A stretch of DNA of 64,000 nucleotides from Tribonema minus (GCA_017506865.1 JAFCMP010000223.1:434001-498000), one strand, 5' to 3'; counted from the stretch's first letter, positions 34,576 to 46,121 are shown. Numbers and translations are program-made. The notes: generated by a model from the letters alone, not told the origin.

Positions 34576-36048
34576 CTACATCCACTTGTGCAGCATGTCC
34601 TGTAGCTGCTGTGAGGTGAACGGCTTGCTGAGGTGGTCATTCATGCCAGAGGCCAGGCATTCTTCAACATCGTGAACGAATGCGCTCGCACTCACCGCCA
34701 CGATGGGAGTGGTAACCCCCATTTCTCGCAACTGTTTGGTGGCAGCGCAGCCTCCGAGCAGTGGCATTATCAAGTCCATTAAGGTCAACGATGCTGTGTG
34801 CCCGTCGGCAAAATACTGAATTGCTTCGAGACCGTCTATCGCGATTTCCGTTTGCACGCCCATGATCTTTAGCATGTGCTGCGCGATGGACCGGTTGACT
34901 TTTGAATCGTCGACGACCAGAACGATCTTATCGCCAAACCCGGCATGTGCCACGGCACGCTTTGGGGAAACCGCCAACTCTGTGATCTGCACTGGCACGG
35001 TAACGGTGAATGTAGATCCCCTGCCAACTTCAGTCAGACACGACAATGTGCCCTGCAGCAAGCCCACCAGCGACTTGCATATGCTCAGTCCGAGTCCGGT
35101 ACCGGTCGATAGTTCGAATGGTTCAAACAAGACCGCCATCTTGCTGTCGACGATTCCGGTGCCGGTGTCGCTCACCACAATGTGCAGCTCGCTACTTCCC
35201 TGCATCGTGTATACCACATTCACTCCGCCTCTCTTCGTGTACTTGATCGCGTTGATGACCAGGTTCACTATCACCTGCCGGAGGCGGGGAGCGTCAGTCG
35301 CCACCGCTAAAGATGACATCAGTGAGCTCGTGGTCGTCGTCAGGCTCAGCCCTTTCCGTTCTGCAATGACGGCCATGGTGGCGTGGATGTCATGTGCGAA
35401 GTCGTGCACATCGATGTCGTGTTTCTGCAAGACCATTTTTCCTGCGCTAATTTTCGACATGTCCAAAACGTCATTGACTATGTGCATCAACGAGTCCGCG
35501 CACTGCTTCAAACCTTTCAGGCACGCTCGATGTTTCTCCTCTACTACCATGTTATCCAAAATGTCGACCCACCCCACCACCCCGTGCAATGGTGTGCGTA
35601 TTTCGTGCGACATGGCCGCCAAGAACGAACTCTTCGCAAGTGTCGACGCGAGCGCGACCTCTTGCGCCTCTCGCAGCTGCAATTGCTCTGTGACATCGCG
35701 CACGATAGCTATCGTATGCATGTATCCTCCTACGGAAAGCGGGCTCAACGACACTTCCACATGCATTTCCGACCCGTCCTTCTTGCGTGCTATCAATTCG
35801 GTACCGCGCACTCCCATCCTGCGCGTCGTGGGAGCATCTGCGTAAGCGAGCCTATGCTGCAAGTGTCGGCTCCTCATGCGCGTAGGGATGAGCATCTCCA
35901 TCTTTTCAGAAAACATCTCTTCCTTGCTGTACTGGAACAGAACCTCCATCTGCGTATTCGTCATCACGATCACCCCTTCGGCATCGACAAGCAAGATGCC
36001 ATCCGGAGCGGCGTCGATCACAGCGCAGAGCGAAGAGTCATGTAGCAT
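34576..36048 (-). CDS. hybrid histidine kinase (PAS-HisKA-HATPase-REC)
   Basis: 490 residues. PAS domain ~5-122 ('VIDAAPDGILLVDAEGVIV'). HisKA with phosphoacceptor His148 in 'AAMSHEIRTPLHG'. HATPase ~245-360 with N-box 'VIVNLVINAIKYTKRG', G1 'VSDTGTGI' and G2 'GTGLGLSICKSL'. Receiver ~373-488 with acidic pocket 'VVDDSKVNR', phosphoacceptor Asp425 ('LTLMDLIMP') and Lys475 ('LSKPF'). All key residues are present, so it should autophosphorylate and relay to its own receiver. No membrane segments: a soluble sensor. Brown-algal phaeoviruses also carry hybrid histidine kinases. No separate phosphotransfer protein is seen here. Confidence 0.9.
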   Translation of the reverse strand: MLHDSSLCAVIDAAPDGILLVDAEGVIVMTNTQMEVLFQYSKEEMFSEKMEMLIPTRMRSRHLQHRLAYADAPTTRRMGVRGTELIARKKDGSEMHVEVSLSPLSVGGYMHTIAIVRDVTEQLQLREAQEVALASTLAKSSFLAAMSHEIRTPLHGVVGWVDILDNMVVEEKHRACLKGLKQCADSLMHIVNDVLDMSKISAGKMVLQKHDIDVHDFAHDIHATMAVIAERKGLSLTTTTSSLMSSLAVATDAPRLRQVIVNLVINAIKYTKRGGVNVVYTMQGSSELHIVVSDTGTGIVDSKMAVLFEPFELSTGTGLGLSICKSLVGLLQGTLSCLTEVGRGSTFTVTVPVQITELAVSPKRAVAHAGFGDKIVLVVDDSKVNRSIAQHMLKIMGVQTEIAIDGLEAIQYFADGHTASLTLMDLIMPLLGGCAATKQLREMGVTTPIVAVSASAFVHDVEECLASGMNDHLSKPFTSQQLQDMLHKWM

Positions 36049-36245
36049 TGCTATATGATATCTGAGGTTCTATTATTTCTCACATGGTCATCGATGTGTA
36101 CCAGCTGAGGACGTTACGTCGATGGCGCACCTGCAGTCCTGAGTGATCATTGCAGAAAACGGTGTGTGCCTTGGCACGCAAACAAAGAAACGGCGCAAGC
36201 TGTGCACAGTGCGCAAGATGAGTGATATTTGAAGCACCTTTGTAT

Positions 36246-38243
36246 TTATAGGCACTTGCGCTTGAAAGCACCCAGCCGTCTTCGCAGTACGCCTGCAAAT
36301 GTCGAGTACCTGTCTCTGTTCTTCGTGTTGGCGATGATGGCGGCTACGTCGCGCATTCCCTCGACGGTCACGATGTCGCACCTGCGCCTCGCCCTCGTCA
36401 CGGCTGTGTAGAATGCTTCCGCGTCGAAAAAGCCGCAGTTGGCGGAGACGGCGACGACCACGACCGCATCGCACTCGTCGCCCTGTATCAGATGAATGGT
36501 CGTCGCGTATCCGGTCTTGAGACACCGTCGCGCGTCGTCCTTGGAGGCGAAAGTTGCAGAGACGCACGCCGCGCCGGGTCTTTGCCATGGTTTGAGAGTC
36601 ATCCTTACTTGCGCGTCGTCCAGAGCATCCATTGCCGCGAGCGTAAACATGTCGCCCTTGAGCATCTCTTCGCCGCCTGAGAGGGGCTGACGAGCGACGG
36701 CCACCAGCTTCACGCCGGTGTGAAATATGTGCTCCTCTGGTTTGCGGCGACCGAATGTTCGCTCGAAGATGTGGCGGTTGATGGCATCGACCTCCACGTT
36801 CTTGTAGGCGATGATGTGCGCATCCCGTCCGTCCGTGACTCTGTCGATGCATTCGAGCGGTACTTTGTTGTTCTTGTAGTTGTCCTTCACGATCGCCGGG
36901 TTCCCATCTGTGTGGATGATAAACGTGTCGTCGAAGCGGAGGTTGTGAGCCTCTCTGCGGAGGATGCGCTGCGGGTTGGCAGCGAGCTCACCCGCATCTG
37001 TGCGCATGACCTCCGTGAGGTGCGGGTTGGGGAATGCACCGCTGTCGATCATGTCCTGCAGCAGCCGCCCCCTCTCGACGCTGCGCAGCTGTCGCGGATC
37101 ACCGATGAAGACGATTCGGCAGAGAGACGGGTACAATCTCACGAACCTCGAAACGACTCGCGATATCAAGCCCAAGTCCGCCATGCCGCACTCGTCGATG
37201 AAGAGTGTTTGCAGAGAGCCCCCCTGGGCTCGAACGGCTTTGTCAAACTGTTCCGCTCTGGGCCCCTGTCGCCCCGCATGCGCGTACTGCGCCCACTGCA
37301 GCACTTCCGTCGCTGCTCCGGGCACACGAACCTGCGCCACTCTCCGTGAAGCATGCGAGGGCGTAAGGATGACGGCCGCTCCTGCGCACGCCTGTTTGAT
37401 GGCAAGCTCAGCCTCCGTCTTGCCCGTTCCTGCGAAGCCTGTGAGGTTCGTAATGTGCTGGTCGACCGCTGTCTGCGCCGCTGCCAGCTGCCCCTCGTTT
37501 AGGCGCCCTCTCACGACGGATCCTCCGCAAAGTGGTCTTTTGCGCAGCTGAAGAAGGGCTCCTATAAGGCTGTCCTCATCAGCAATGACCTCGGGCGTTT
37601 TGAGGCAGCTCGATGCGCCACCGCAGGGCTCGTCCACGATCCTGAAGAAGTCGTGTGACGTCAGGAAGTCGACTCCGCCTCCGCTGTTGAGGAGTGAGGT
37701 GAGGGGTATGGCAGTGTCGCTGAGGTAGGTGCCGTTGTTGCAGGCGTACGAGGCCCAGAGCGCCAGAGCGGCGTGCGCATCTGGCGCTATCGCCTCCCCC
37801 ATCACTTCACAGACGGCCTCGATCTTTGGCCTGTTCAAAGCGAGAGTATGGCTCTCCGGCCCCCATTCGGTATCCTTAGTCCATCTGTGCTTGCTGAACA
37901 TGGTCTCGATGACACCTCGCGATCGGACCCTGTCGAGGAAGCGCACGACGCCCGCGACGTCGCTTTTCTGCATCAGCGGCTCGGCCACCGCCTGCAGTAC
38001 CCATGCGTCTCGATGTTCTGAGTCCGCTGCAGGCCAGGTGACGACCCCGCCATTCACCTCTGTCCCGATGAAGGTCATGAGCCTCAGACAGGACTTCACA
38101 TATGCAGTCACGCGTTGAGGCAGTCTCAGCTCCGGTCGCTGCACCCCGTCCTCACTCAGTGCGAGGCTGACGAATTTGTGTCTACGGCGCACGGGTTTGT
38201 CCTCCTTTGTCAGCTCTAGGATGTACGGGATAGTCGTCACCAT
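36246..38243 (-). CDS. SF1 helicase, RecD/PIF1-like
   Basis: 665 residues from ATG 38243. Walker A 'LTGFAGTGKTEAELAI' (~270-285), Walker B 'LFIDECGMADL', motif III 'VFIGDPRQLRSVERG', and C-terminal motifs 'TTIHLIQGDECDAVVVV' and 'AEAFYTAVTRARRRCDIV'. The N-terminal ~250 residues are unlike other helicases and may form an accessory domain. It should unwind DNA 5' to 3' in replication or recombination. The frame extends upstream to 38465, but there it overlaps the H4-kinase gene. A TCCTACTTGAGATTCCCA element lies upstream. Confidence 0.8.
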   Translation of the reverse strand: MVTTIPYILELTKEDKPVRRRHKFVSLALSEDGVQRPELRLPQRVTAYVKSCLRLMTFIGTEVNGGVVTWPAADSEHRDAWVLQAVAEPLMQKSDVAGVVRFLDRVRSRGVIETMFSKHRWTKDTEWGPESHTLALNRPKIEAVCEVMGEAIAPDAHAALALWASYACNNGTYLSDTAIPLTSLLNSGGGVDFLTSHDFFRIVDEPCGGASSCLKTPEVIADEDSLIGALLQLRKRPLCGGSVVRGRLNEGQLAAAQTAVDQHITNLTGFAGTGKTEAELAIKQACAGAAVILTPSHASRRVAQVRVPGAATEVLQWAQYAHAGRQGPRAEQFDKAVRAQGGSLQTLFIDECGMADLGLISRVVSRFVRLYPSLCRIVFIGDPRQLRSVERGRLLQDMIDSGAFPNPHLTEVMRTDAGELAANPQRILRREAHNLRFDDTFIIHTDGNPAIVKDNYKNNKVPLECIDRVTDGRDAHIIAYKNVEVDAINRHIFERTFGRRKPEEHIFHTGVKLVAVARQPLSGGEEMLKGDMFTLAAMDALDDAQVRMTLKPWQRPGAACVSATFASKDDARRCLKTGYATTIHLIQGDECDAVVVVAVSANCGFFDAEAFYTAVTRARRRCDIVTVEGMRDVAAIIANTKNRDRYSTFAGVLRRRLGAFKRKCL

Positions 38244-38292
38244 GTCTTCAACTGGTTGTGATATCACATGCTGCAGTTCTGCGGGGACATTC

Positions 38293-38320
38293 CATTTTGG
38301 GAAAGTCCTACTTGAGATTC
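38293..38320 (+). promoter_or_regulatory. TCCCA element cluster between divergent genes
   Basis: TTTTGGGAAAG, TCCTACTTGAGAT and TCCCAACTCG in 28 bp, between the helicase start (38243) and the H4-kinase start (38417). Confidence 0.5.
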
Positions 38321-38389
38321 CCAACTCGAATGCGCGGCTTCGTTTCAAACGACATGTGTGCAATGCACGAATTGTCGAACCGCTGTGAT

Positions 38390-39724
<1,335 letters not shown>

Positions 39725-39753
39725 ACATTGCAGATTTTTACATTAAAAAAAAT

Positions 39754-39776
39754 CCCGCCTGAAGTTCCCAATTCGC
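39754..39776 (+). promoter_or_regulatory. TCCCA element pair
   Basis: ATCCCGCCTGAAGTTCCCAA, 45-65 nt before ATG 39819. Confidence 0.4.
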
Positions 39777-39818
39777 ATCCTGATTGACATTGTGGAGCAG
39801 CTTCACAATACTGGCAAT

Positions 39819-41507
39819 ATGCTGTTCTGTACATTTTGCAACAGCTGTGCATATGAGAGGGAGATCTGTGCGCGCTGCGGCGTTTTCAATGGAGACAGCC
39901 TGCAAACAGTAGCTCAAACTTACCAGTATCCTCCTCAGCAGGTGTGGGTTCCTGTGGAGCAATTTGTGCACGCCACAGCCGTAGAGCACGATGATGACGC
40001 TGAAAAGGCCAGGCGCAAGGCTGAGAAAAAGAGCAGGAGGAACGCCCTGAGGCAGCAGAGGGCGGCAGAAGAGGAGGAGCGCCTGACACAGATGGCGAGG
40101 CTGGCAGCGATCCGAGACGAAGAGAAGCGAGTGCGCAAGGCCAGGCGCGCCGCGACAGCCGCAGCTGCGAGAGAATGCAAACGCATCACAATGCGCAGAG
40201 CGTCGGGGGAGCGCGAGCGTGCCGTGGCCGCAGAGCGCGCAGCAGCTGAGGCTCTTGCCACTGAGAAGCGCGCCGCTGAGAAGCGCGCCGCTGAGGTCGC
40301 TGCGGAGAAGCGCGCAGCAGCTGAGGCTCTCGCCACTGAGAAGCGCGCCGCTGAGGGCGCTGCGGAGAAGCGCGCAGCAGCTGAGGCTCTCGCCGCTGAG
40401 AAGCGCGCCGCTGAGGTCGCTGCGGAAAAGCGCGCAGCCGAGGTCGCTGCGGAGAAGCGCGCAGCCGAGGTCGCTGCGAAGAAGCGCGCAGCCGAGGTCG
40501 CCGCCGAGAAGCGCGCAGTCGAAGTCGCCTTTGAGAAGCGCGCAGCCGAGGTCGCTGCGGAGGAGCGCGCGGCTGCAGCAGCTGCGGTTCGCACTATCGC
40601 AATCTCTCAGCGAATGTGCGACTTCGACATGAAGGGGCTCGCCGCGTCAAAGCTCATCGACGCGTCGGTCACGTCACAGCGCACGGCCGACCACCAGTCT
40701 TTCGGATTTGCCTGCTCACTGATCGGTGTGGCCTGCTCGCTGACGCAGAGGCGGGTCGAGAGGGAGTGCGTGGCGCATCGAGAGGAAGTTGAGATCGCTG
40801 CGATGCGCATCGAGCGCAGCGAAAGGGCGCGCAGCCTGGCCGCCTTTCTCGTCCTGGCCATTTGCCTCACGGAGGACATGCCGAAGTGGTTCAGCCCTGC
40901 CGCAGTCCTGCTGCAGCTCGAGGACGAGCAGGCGGCGGTGCTGCTCGAGCACATCACAACGGCGATGAACGCAGCGGCACCTCCGTCGAGGAGGATCAAG
41001 AGCGCCATGCTCTGCGTCACAGGCGTCCAGGCGACGCTGGACAGGCGTACAGCAGAGCGCACACGGTCTCACCTGGCGGCGAGTATTTTCATCAAGCGAA
41101 GCTTCAAACCGTCCCTGCGCGATCTGTTCACCGAGCGAGTGGAATTCGAACAGATCGCGTGTGTCGACGGCGACGAGGGGTTGCAGTGGGCGGAAGTGGC
41201 CCGTGTCTTCCGCAGAGCTCACGACGCGCACAGGAGAGCATTTGAGATGGCTATCGGCGAGCTCCCGCTTCTCGACAGACTCAGCGGACGTGCCCACACC
41301 TGCACGCACGCCGTCACATTGGCAGAAGTCAGTGCGAGGGCACGATTCCCGAAGCTGACGGCGATGGATCCCAGTGTGGCCTTCGATATATCTCTCATGA
41401 ACGCAGCCACCATAGAGGACTGCGTAGTGGCTGAGCGAGTCATGCAGAACATGCCAAAGGGTGTAGTGGTCGTTCCGCTCCTGAAGAAACGTCTGGCCGC
41501 AGCATAA
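39819..41507 (+). CDS. zinc-ribbon protein with long EKRAAEVAA coiled coil
   Basis: 562 residues from ATG 39819; the frame opens earlier only at GTG 39792. N-terminal zinc ribbon 'CTFCNSCAYEREICARC'. Residues ~75-265 are a continuous highly charged helix, including ~14 units of EKRAAEVAA-like sequence, as in TolA-type rods. The C-terminal ~300 residues are a helical domain without a motif I know. It could be a structural spacer or scaffold. The DNA repeats make length variation between strains likely. Confidence 0.6.
   Translation: MLFCTFCNSCAYEREICARCGVFNGDSLQTVAQTYQYPPQQVWVPVEQFVHATAVEHDDDAEKARRKAEKKSRRNALRQQRAAEEEERLTQMARLAAIRDEEKRVRKARRAATAAAARECKRITMRRASGERERAVAAERAAAEALATEKRAAEKRAAEVAAEKRAAAEALATEKRAAEGAAEKRAAAEALAAEKRAAEVAAEKRAAEVAAEKRAAEVAAKKRAAEVAAEKRAVEVAFEKRAAEVAAEERAAAAAAVRTIAISQRMCDFDMKGLAASKLIDASVTSQRTADHQSFGFACSLIGVACSLTQRRVERECVAHREEVEIAAMRIERSERARSLAAFLVLAICLTEDMPKWFSPAAVLLQLEDEQAAVLLEHITTAMNAAAPPSRRIKSAMLCVTGVQATLDRRTAERTRSHLAASIFIKRSFKPSLRDLFTERVEFEQIACVDGDEGLQWAEVARVFRRAHDAHRRAFEMAIGELPLLDRLSGRAHTCTHAVTLAEVSARARFPKLTAMDPSVAFDISLMNAATIEDCVVAERVMQNMPKGVVVVPLLKKRLAAA
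40240..40590 (+). repeat. tandem GAGAAGCGCGCAGC repeats
   Basis: Imperfect 24-27-bp units coding for EKRAAEVAA within the coiled-coil gene. Neighbouring units are almost identical at DNA level. Confidence 0.8.
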
Positions 41508-41696
41508 ATCCAAAATCTTTCTCCCTGTATTGAAGCTGCGGGTGTCATCACGTCTTCTGCCTTCAACCTCCCTCTCATGTTTGCAGTATATTTGCATTGT
41601 GTAATCATGATCAGCTATCCACTGTGTGTGTCCACGCTGATTGTGTGTCGACAGGGGAAACGGGCAAAAAACGTTTCAAAAGCACCAGTGCTCAAT

Positions 41697-44600
41697 CTAT
41701 TGAATTACTATAGTAACAACCTGTCCATCCAGATTGAAGGTATCGCCCTGTGAATAGATTGTTCCGCCAATGCTGACAGTGTCGTCTTCATGGAAGACAA
41801 CACTCGCGGAAGACCCATCCCTCAGCAGCAGAGTCGCGGTCTGGTCCTCCGAGATGTCCTTATCAAACGGTATGTACACTCGATCGTTGGGTGTGATGGT
41901 CATGGTCCCGGATGTCCTCAAGAACCGGGCAGTAACCGTTGCTCCGGTGCCCTTGATCTCTGTTGACACCTCGACCTTGTCGCCTGTTGCAAAAATCGAG
42001 TCAATGATGGTCGGTGTGAGGGCCCCCGCATTCTGCGTGATGGAGCTCAGTGCGTATGTATCGGACGACGCGTTCTTGAGGAATGCCGCCTTGGGAATGT
42101 TTTCAATGTGTTCTGCAGCAGGCAGCTGCACAGTGCCTGTGCTCCAGGTGGAGGTGACACCACTGACCTTTGCCAGCACTACCACAGCGTAAACACCATC
42201 TGGCGACAGCCCCGGTATGAGCACTGACACTTGTGATGTGGCGGATATGAACTCGATGATGTCTAGGTCCACGTCTCTACGGTACTGCACCTTATAGCTC
42301 TCAGCTGTGGCGAGTGCTGTCCATGATACCTGCATGCTGAAGGGGGTGGTGGCAAAAGTGATGGCGCCTTGCACTGGTTGGGTGATGACAAAAATGAATG
42401 TCGCAGAGGCGCCGACTCCATCGCCCATACTCAGCACGTACGTGCCAGCAGCCAGCCCCGTCTTCGTTGAGTTGGTGGAGGGATTGGCGATCCCGGTGCC
42501 GCTCCAGGAATACGTGTAGCCAGATCCCGACCCACCAGAGGGGGTCAGAGAAGCGATCTCTCCCGTTTTGCCCCCGTAGGTTGCGGCCGGTGTGATCTCG
42601 CCACCAGAGTACGATAACACAGGGTTCTGAGCGATAGTGAAGCTCTTCGCCTTCGCCCCACCGACGCTATCAATTACAGTCAGAGTGTAGGTGCCCGCCG
42701 AAAGCCCTGTCTTCGTTGCGTTTACCGTCGGATTAGGCACTCCAGCACTCCAGGAGTATGTGTATCCTGTTCCGGACCCTCCAGACGGCGTCACAGATGC
42801 GATAGCACCAGTGCTCTGCCCATAGATGACGACATCCGTGATGGTGCCTCCGCTGACCGTGATCACTGGGTTCTCTGCAATTATGTAGTTCGTGACCTTT
42901 TCTGCAGCGACGCTGTCAGTCACAGTGAGAGTGTAAGTGCCTGCCGACAGCCCAGTCTTCGCGCCGTTCACCGTTGGGCTACTCACGCCAGCACTCCAGG
43001 AGTATGTGTAGCCGGTTCCCGACCCGCCAGACGGCGTCACAGATGCAATCGCGCCTGTGCTCTGCCCATTGACCAGGACGTTCGTAATGGTTCCTCCGCT
43101 GATGGTGATAACGGGATTCTCCGTGATGGTGCAGGAAGCAGTCTTGGTGGCCCCCACGCTGTCAGTGATGACACACGAGTAACTACCTGCCTTCATCCCA
43201 GTTTTCGAGACGTTGACAGTCGGGCTGGTCACAGCGTACGTCCCCGTCCAGCTGTATGTGTACCCCGTGCCGCTTCCACCAGCCGGAACCAGCGCAGTGA
43301 TCTGGCCAGTCTCTCCTCCGTTAATGAGTACGTTGGTGACTACACCTCCTGTGTAGGTAATGACGACGTTCTCCGTGATGGCGAATGACGCCGTGTTGGT
43401 GGCCCCCACACTGTCCGTGATGACGCACGAGTAGCTGCCCGCTTTCATGCCAGTCTTGGTCTCATTGACGGTTGGGTTCGTGACGGCATATGTCCCTGTC
43501 CAGCTGTAAGTGTACCCCGTGCCGCTTCCGCCGGCCGGTACCAGCGCGGTGATCTGGCCCGTTGAACCTCCGTTTATGAGGACGCTCGTAACAGCGCCGC
43601 CCGTATACGTGATGACCGGGTTCTCCGCGATGGTCGCCGAGACGGTCTTCGTCGCTCCCACACTGTCCGTGATGACGCACGAGTAGCTGCCCGCTTTCAT
43701 GCCAGTCTTGGTCTCATTGACGGTTGGGTTCGTGACGGCATATGTCCCTGTCCAGCTGTAAGTGTACCCCGTGCCGCTTCCGCCGGCCGGTACCAGCGCG
43801 GTGATCTGGCCCGTTGAACCTCCGTTTATGAGGACGCTCGTAACAGCGCCGCCCGTATACGTGATGACAGAATTCTCCGCGATGGTCGCCGAGACGGTCT
43901 TCGTCGCTCCCACACTGTCCGTGATGACGCACGAGTAGCTGCCCGCTTTCATGCCAGTCTTGGTCTCATTGACGGTTGGGTTCGTGACGGCATATGTCCC
44001 CGTCCAGCTGTAAGTGTACTCCGTGCCACTTCCGCCAGCCGGAACCAGGGCCGTGATCTGGCCCGTGGATCCTCCGTTTATGAGGACGCTCGTAACAGCG
44101 CCACCCGTGTACGTGATGACAGAATTCTCCGCGATGGTCACTGAGACGGTCTTCGTCGCTCCCACACTGTCCGTGATGACGCACGAGTAACTTCCCGCTT
44201 TCATTCCAGTCTTGGTAGCGTTGACCGTGGGACTGGATACCGCGTACGTCCCTGTCCAGCTATATGTGTAACCGGTTCCGCTGCCGCCCGCCGGCACCAG
44301 AGCCGTCATCTGGCCGGTGGATCCCCCGTTGATGAGAACATCCGTAGCAACGCCGCCCGTGTACGTGATAACGGAATTCTCTGTGATGGCGAAGGACGCC
44401 GTCTTGGTGGCGCCGGCGCTGTCCGTGATGACGCACGAGTAAGATCCCGCTTTCATGGAGGTCTTGGTGGCATTGACGGTTGGGCTGGTCACCGTGTACG
44501 TCCCGGTCCAGCTGTAAGTGTAACCCGTGCCAGTTCCCCCAGAAGGCACGAGAGCAGTGATCTGCCCAGTGGACCCCCCGTTGATGAGCACATTGGTGAC

Positions 44601-45956
44601 TGTGCCTCCCGTGTAGGTGATGACTGCATTCTCTGTTATGGTGAACGACGCCGTCTTGGTGGCGCCGGCGCTGTCCGTGATGATGCACGAGTAAGACCCC
44701 GCTTTCATGGAGGTCTTGGTGGCGTTGACAGTTGGGCTGGTAACCGCGTACGTCCCGGTCCAGCTGTAAGTGTAGGTGCCAGTTCCCCCCGAAGGCACGA
44801 GAGCCGTGATCTGCCCGGTGGAACCCCCATTAATGAGGACGCTGGTGACTGTGCCTCCTGTGTACGTGATGACCGCGTTTTCTGTGATAGTGAATGCCGC
44901 TGACTTGGTGTTACCCACGCTGTCCGATATTACACATGTATAAGTGCCGGCCTTCATACCCGTCTTGGTCGCGTTGACGGTGGGACTGGTCACAGCATAC
45001 GTCCCCGTCCAGCTGTACGTGTATGTACCGCTGCCACCGGATGGTACGAGAGCGGTGATTTGACCAGTGGCTCCCCCGTTTATGAGCACGTTTGTAACTG
45101 CCCCTCCAGTGTACGTAATTGGAGAAATAGTAAATGAGGGCACGGTAACGGTAGCACCTGTGTAGTCAATGATGGTAAGAGTGTACGAACCGGATGATAG
45201 GCTTGTACGCGTAGACACGCTGGACACATAGGCATCTGACCAGCTGTATGTGTAGTACGTGCCACCGGACGGCGTCGTTGCCGAGATGCTGGTTCCCGAC
45301 ACGGTACCCGCGGCGTACCCCAGCGTCGGTAGCGATGAGCGGTACGGGCTGCTGACGATGCCAGAGAAGAACTGTATCATGGACACATCTATATTGGCTG
45401 GCGAGGAGGATCCGCGCGCCGAGTGATTGCACGACCATCCGACGCCTGACGTCATGGTGCCGCTTGGTAGCGTGAATGTTCCGACGGAGGTGCCGTTCTT
45501 AAACGTGTTCACGGTGTGAGTCGTCGCGTCGTACTGGACCCACCAGTGGATCCACGTGGCAGTCGTCCAGGCATTGCTGCTTATCGTGATGTTGACGCGT
45601 GTCGAGTTGATCCAGAAGTGGGAGTACAAGCCGCCTGTGGTGTTGGCATAGTCGAGTTCGTACCCGATGTTTGACGCGTTGCAGTTTGATATGGGGTAGG
45701 CCTCCGGCACATTGGTCAAGTCGCGCAGGTTGAACCACCCGCCGTATGATCGGCTTGTGCCGTACACAAACTCAAGCGCAGACGAGAAGCTGAACTGCAG
45801 GTACTGTGTCGTGCTGAGTCTGAGCGCAGAGTTGGACGTTCCGAACGGACCAGTCGTATATGTCGCGGAGCCCGAGCTGAGTGCAGCTGTGACACCAGCC
45901 GACCCTGTGGTCGACAAGTTCCCAGTGCAGGTGGCGCTCGCGGTCACCGACGACAT
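41697..45956 (-). CDS. giant adhesin: lectin-like domain, ~12 SprB-type repeats, FN3, terminal beta domain
   Basis: 1419 residues. N-terminal ~235: LamG/ConA-like lectin pattern ('GFNLRDLTNV'-type segment, 'WIHWWVQYDATTHTVNTFKN', 'VSMIQFFSGIV'). Residues ~236-1185: about twelve ~84-residue repeats ('VLINGGSTGQITALVPSGG', then YSWTGTYAV, 'GMKAGSYSCVITDS'), matching the SprB repeat of Bacteroidetes gliding adhesins. Then FN3 ('MQVSWTALATAESYKVQYRR') and a C-terminal beta domain shared with the protein at 14085. It probably forms a long virion fibre that binds host glycans. No signal peptide visible. Confidence 0.75.
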   Translation of the reverse strand: MSSVTASATCTGNLSTTGSAGVTAALSSGSATYTTGPFGTSNSALRLSTTQYLQFSFSSALEFVYGTSRSYGGWFNLRDLTNVPEAYPISNCNASNIGYELDYANTTGGLYSHFWINSTRVNITISSNAWTTATWIHWWVQYDATTHTVNTFKNGTSVGTFTLPSGTMTSGVGWSCNHSARGSSSPANIDVSMIQFFSGIVSSPYRSSLPTLGYAAGTVSGTSISATTPSGGTYYTYSWSDAYVSSVSTRTSLSSGSYTLTIIDYTGATVTVPSFTISPITYTGGAVTNVLINGGATGQITALVPSGGSGTYTYSWTGTYAVTSPTVNATKTGMKAGTYTCVISDSVGNTKSAAFTITENAVITYTGGTVTSVLINGGSTGQITALVPSGGTGTYTYSWTGTYAVTSPTVNATKTSMKAGSYSCIITDSAGATKTASFTITENAVITYTGGTVTNVLINGGSTGQITALVPSGGTGTGYTYSWTGTYTVTSPTVNATKTSMKAGSYSCVITDSAGATKTASFAITENSVITYTGGVATDVLINGGSTGQMTALVPAGGSGTGYTYSWTGTYAVSSPTVNATKTGMKAGSYSCVITDSVGATKTVSVTIAENSVITYTGGAVTSVLINGGSTGQITALVPAGGSGTEYTYSWTGTYAVTNPTVNETKTGMKAGSYSCVITDSVGATKTVSATIAENSVITYTGGAVTSVLINGGSTGQITALVPAGGSGTGYTYSWTGTYAVTNPTVNETKTGMKAGSYSCVITDSVGATKTVSATIAENPVITYTGGAVTSVLINGGSTGQITALVPAGGSGTGYTYSWTGTYAVTNPTVNETKTGMKAGSYSCVITDSVGATNTASFAITENVVITYTGGVVTNVLINGGETGQITALVPAGGSGTGYTYSWTGTYAVTSPTVNVSKTGMKAGSYSCVITDSVGATKTASCTITENPVITISGGTITNVLVNGQSTGAIASVTPSGGSGTGYTYSWSAGVSSPTVNGAKTGLSAGTYTLTVTDSVAAEKVTNYIIAENPVITVSGGTITDVVIYGQSTGAIASVTPSGGSGTGYTYSWSAGVPNPTVNATKTGLSAGTYTLTVIDSVGGAKAKSFTIAQNPVLSYSGGEITPAATYGGKTGEIASLTPSGGSGSGYTYSWSGTGIANPSTNSTKTGLAAGTYVLSMGDGVGASATFIFVITQPVQGAITFATTPFSMQVSWTALATAESYKVQYRRDVDLDIIEFISATSQVSVLIPGLSPDGVYAVVVLAKVSGVTSTWSTGTVQLPAAEHIENIPKAAFLKNASSDTYALSSITQNAGALTPTIIDSIFATGDKVEVSTEIKGTGATVTARFLRTSGTMTITPNDRVYIPFDKDISEDQTATLLLRDGSSASVVFHEDDTVSIGGTIYSQGDTFNLDGQVVTIVIQ
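42600..45110 (-). repeat. ~252-bp tandem repeats coding for SprB-type units
   Basis: Successive units keep a 246-255-bp period. Three in a row (about 43462, 43714, 43966) are nearly identical at DNA level, which means recent duplication or gene conversion; outer units are more diverged. Confidence 0.85.
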
Positions 45957-46121
45957 GTCGTTGTATGCCGGGAATACAACAAGTAAAATATTATTATCCT
46001 CGGCCGAGCCACCATGGGAGACAACGCGTTGTTGATAGACTGTGCAGTGACCTAATCAGCATAGATATAACATCTAATGCTACAAGACAACTCTTCGTGC
46101 TGATCGCGCTCTGCGAACGTC

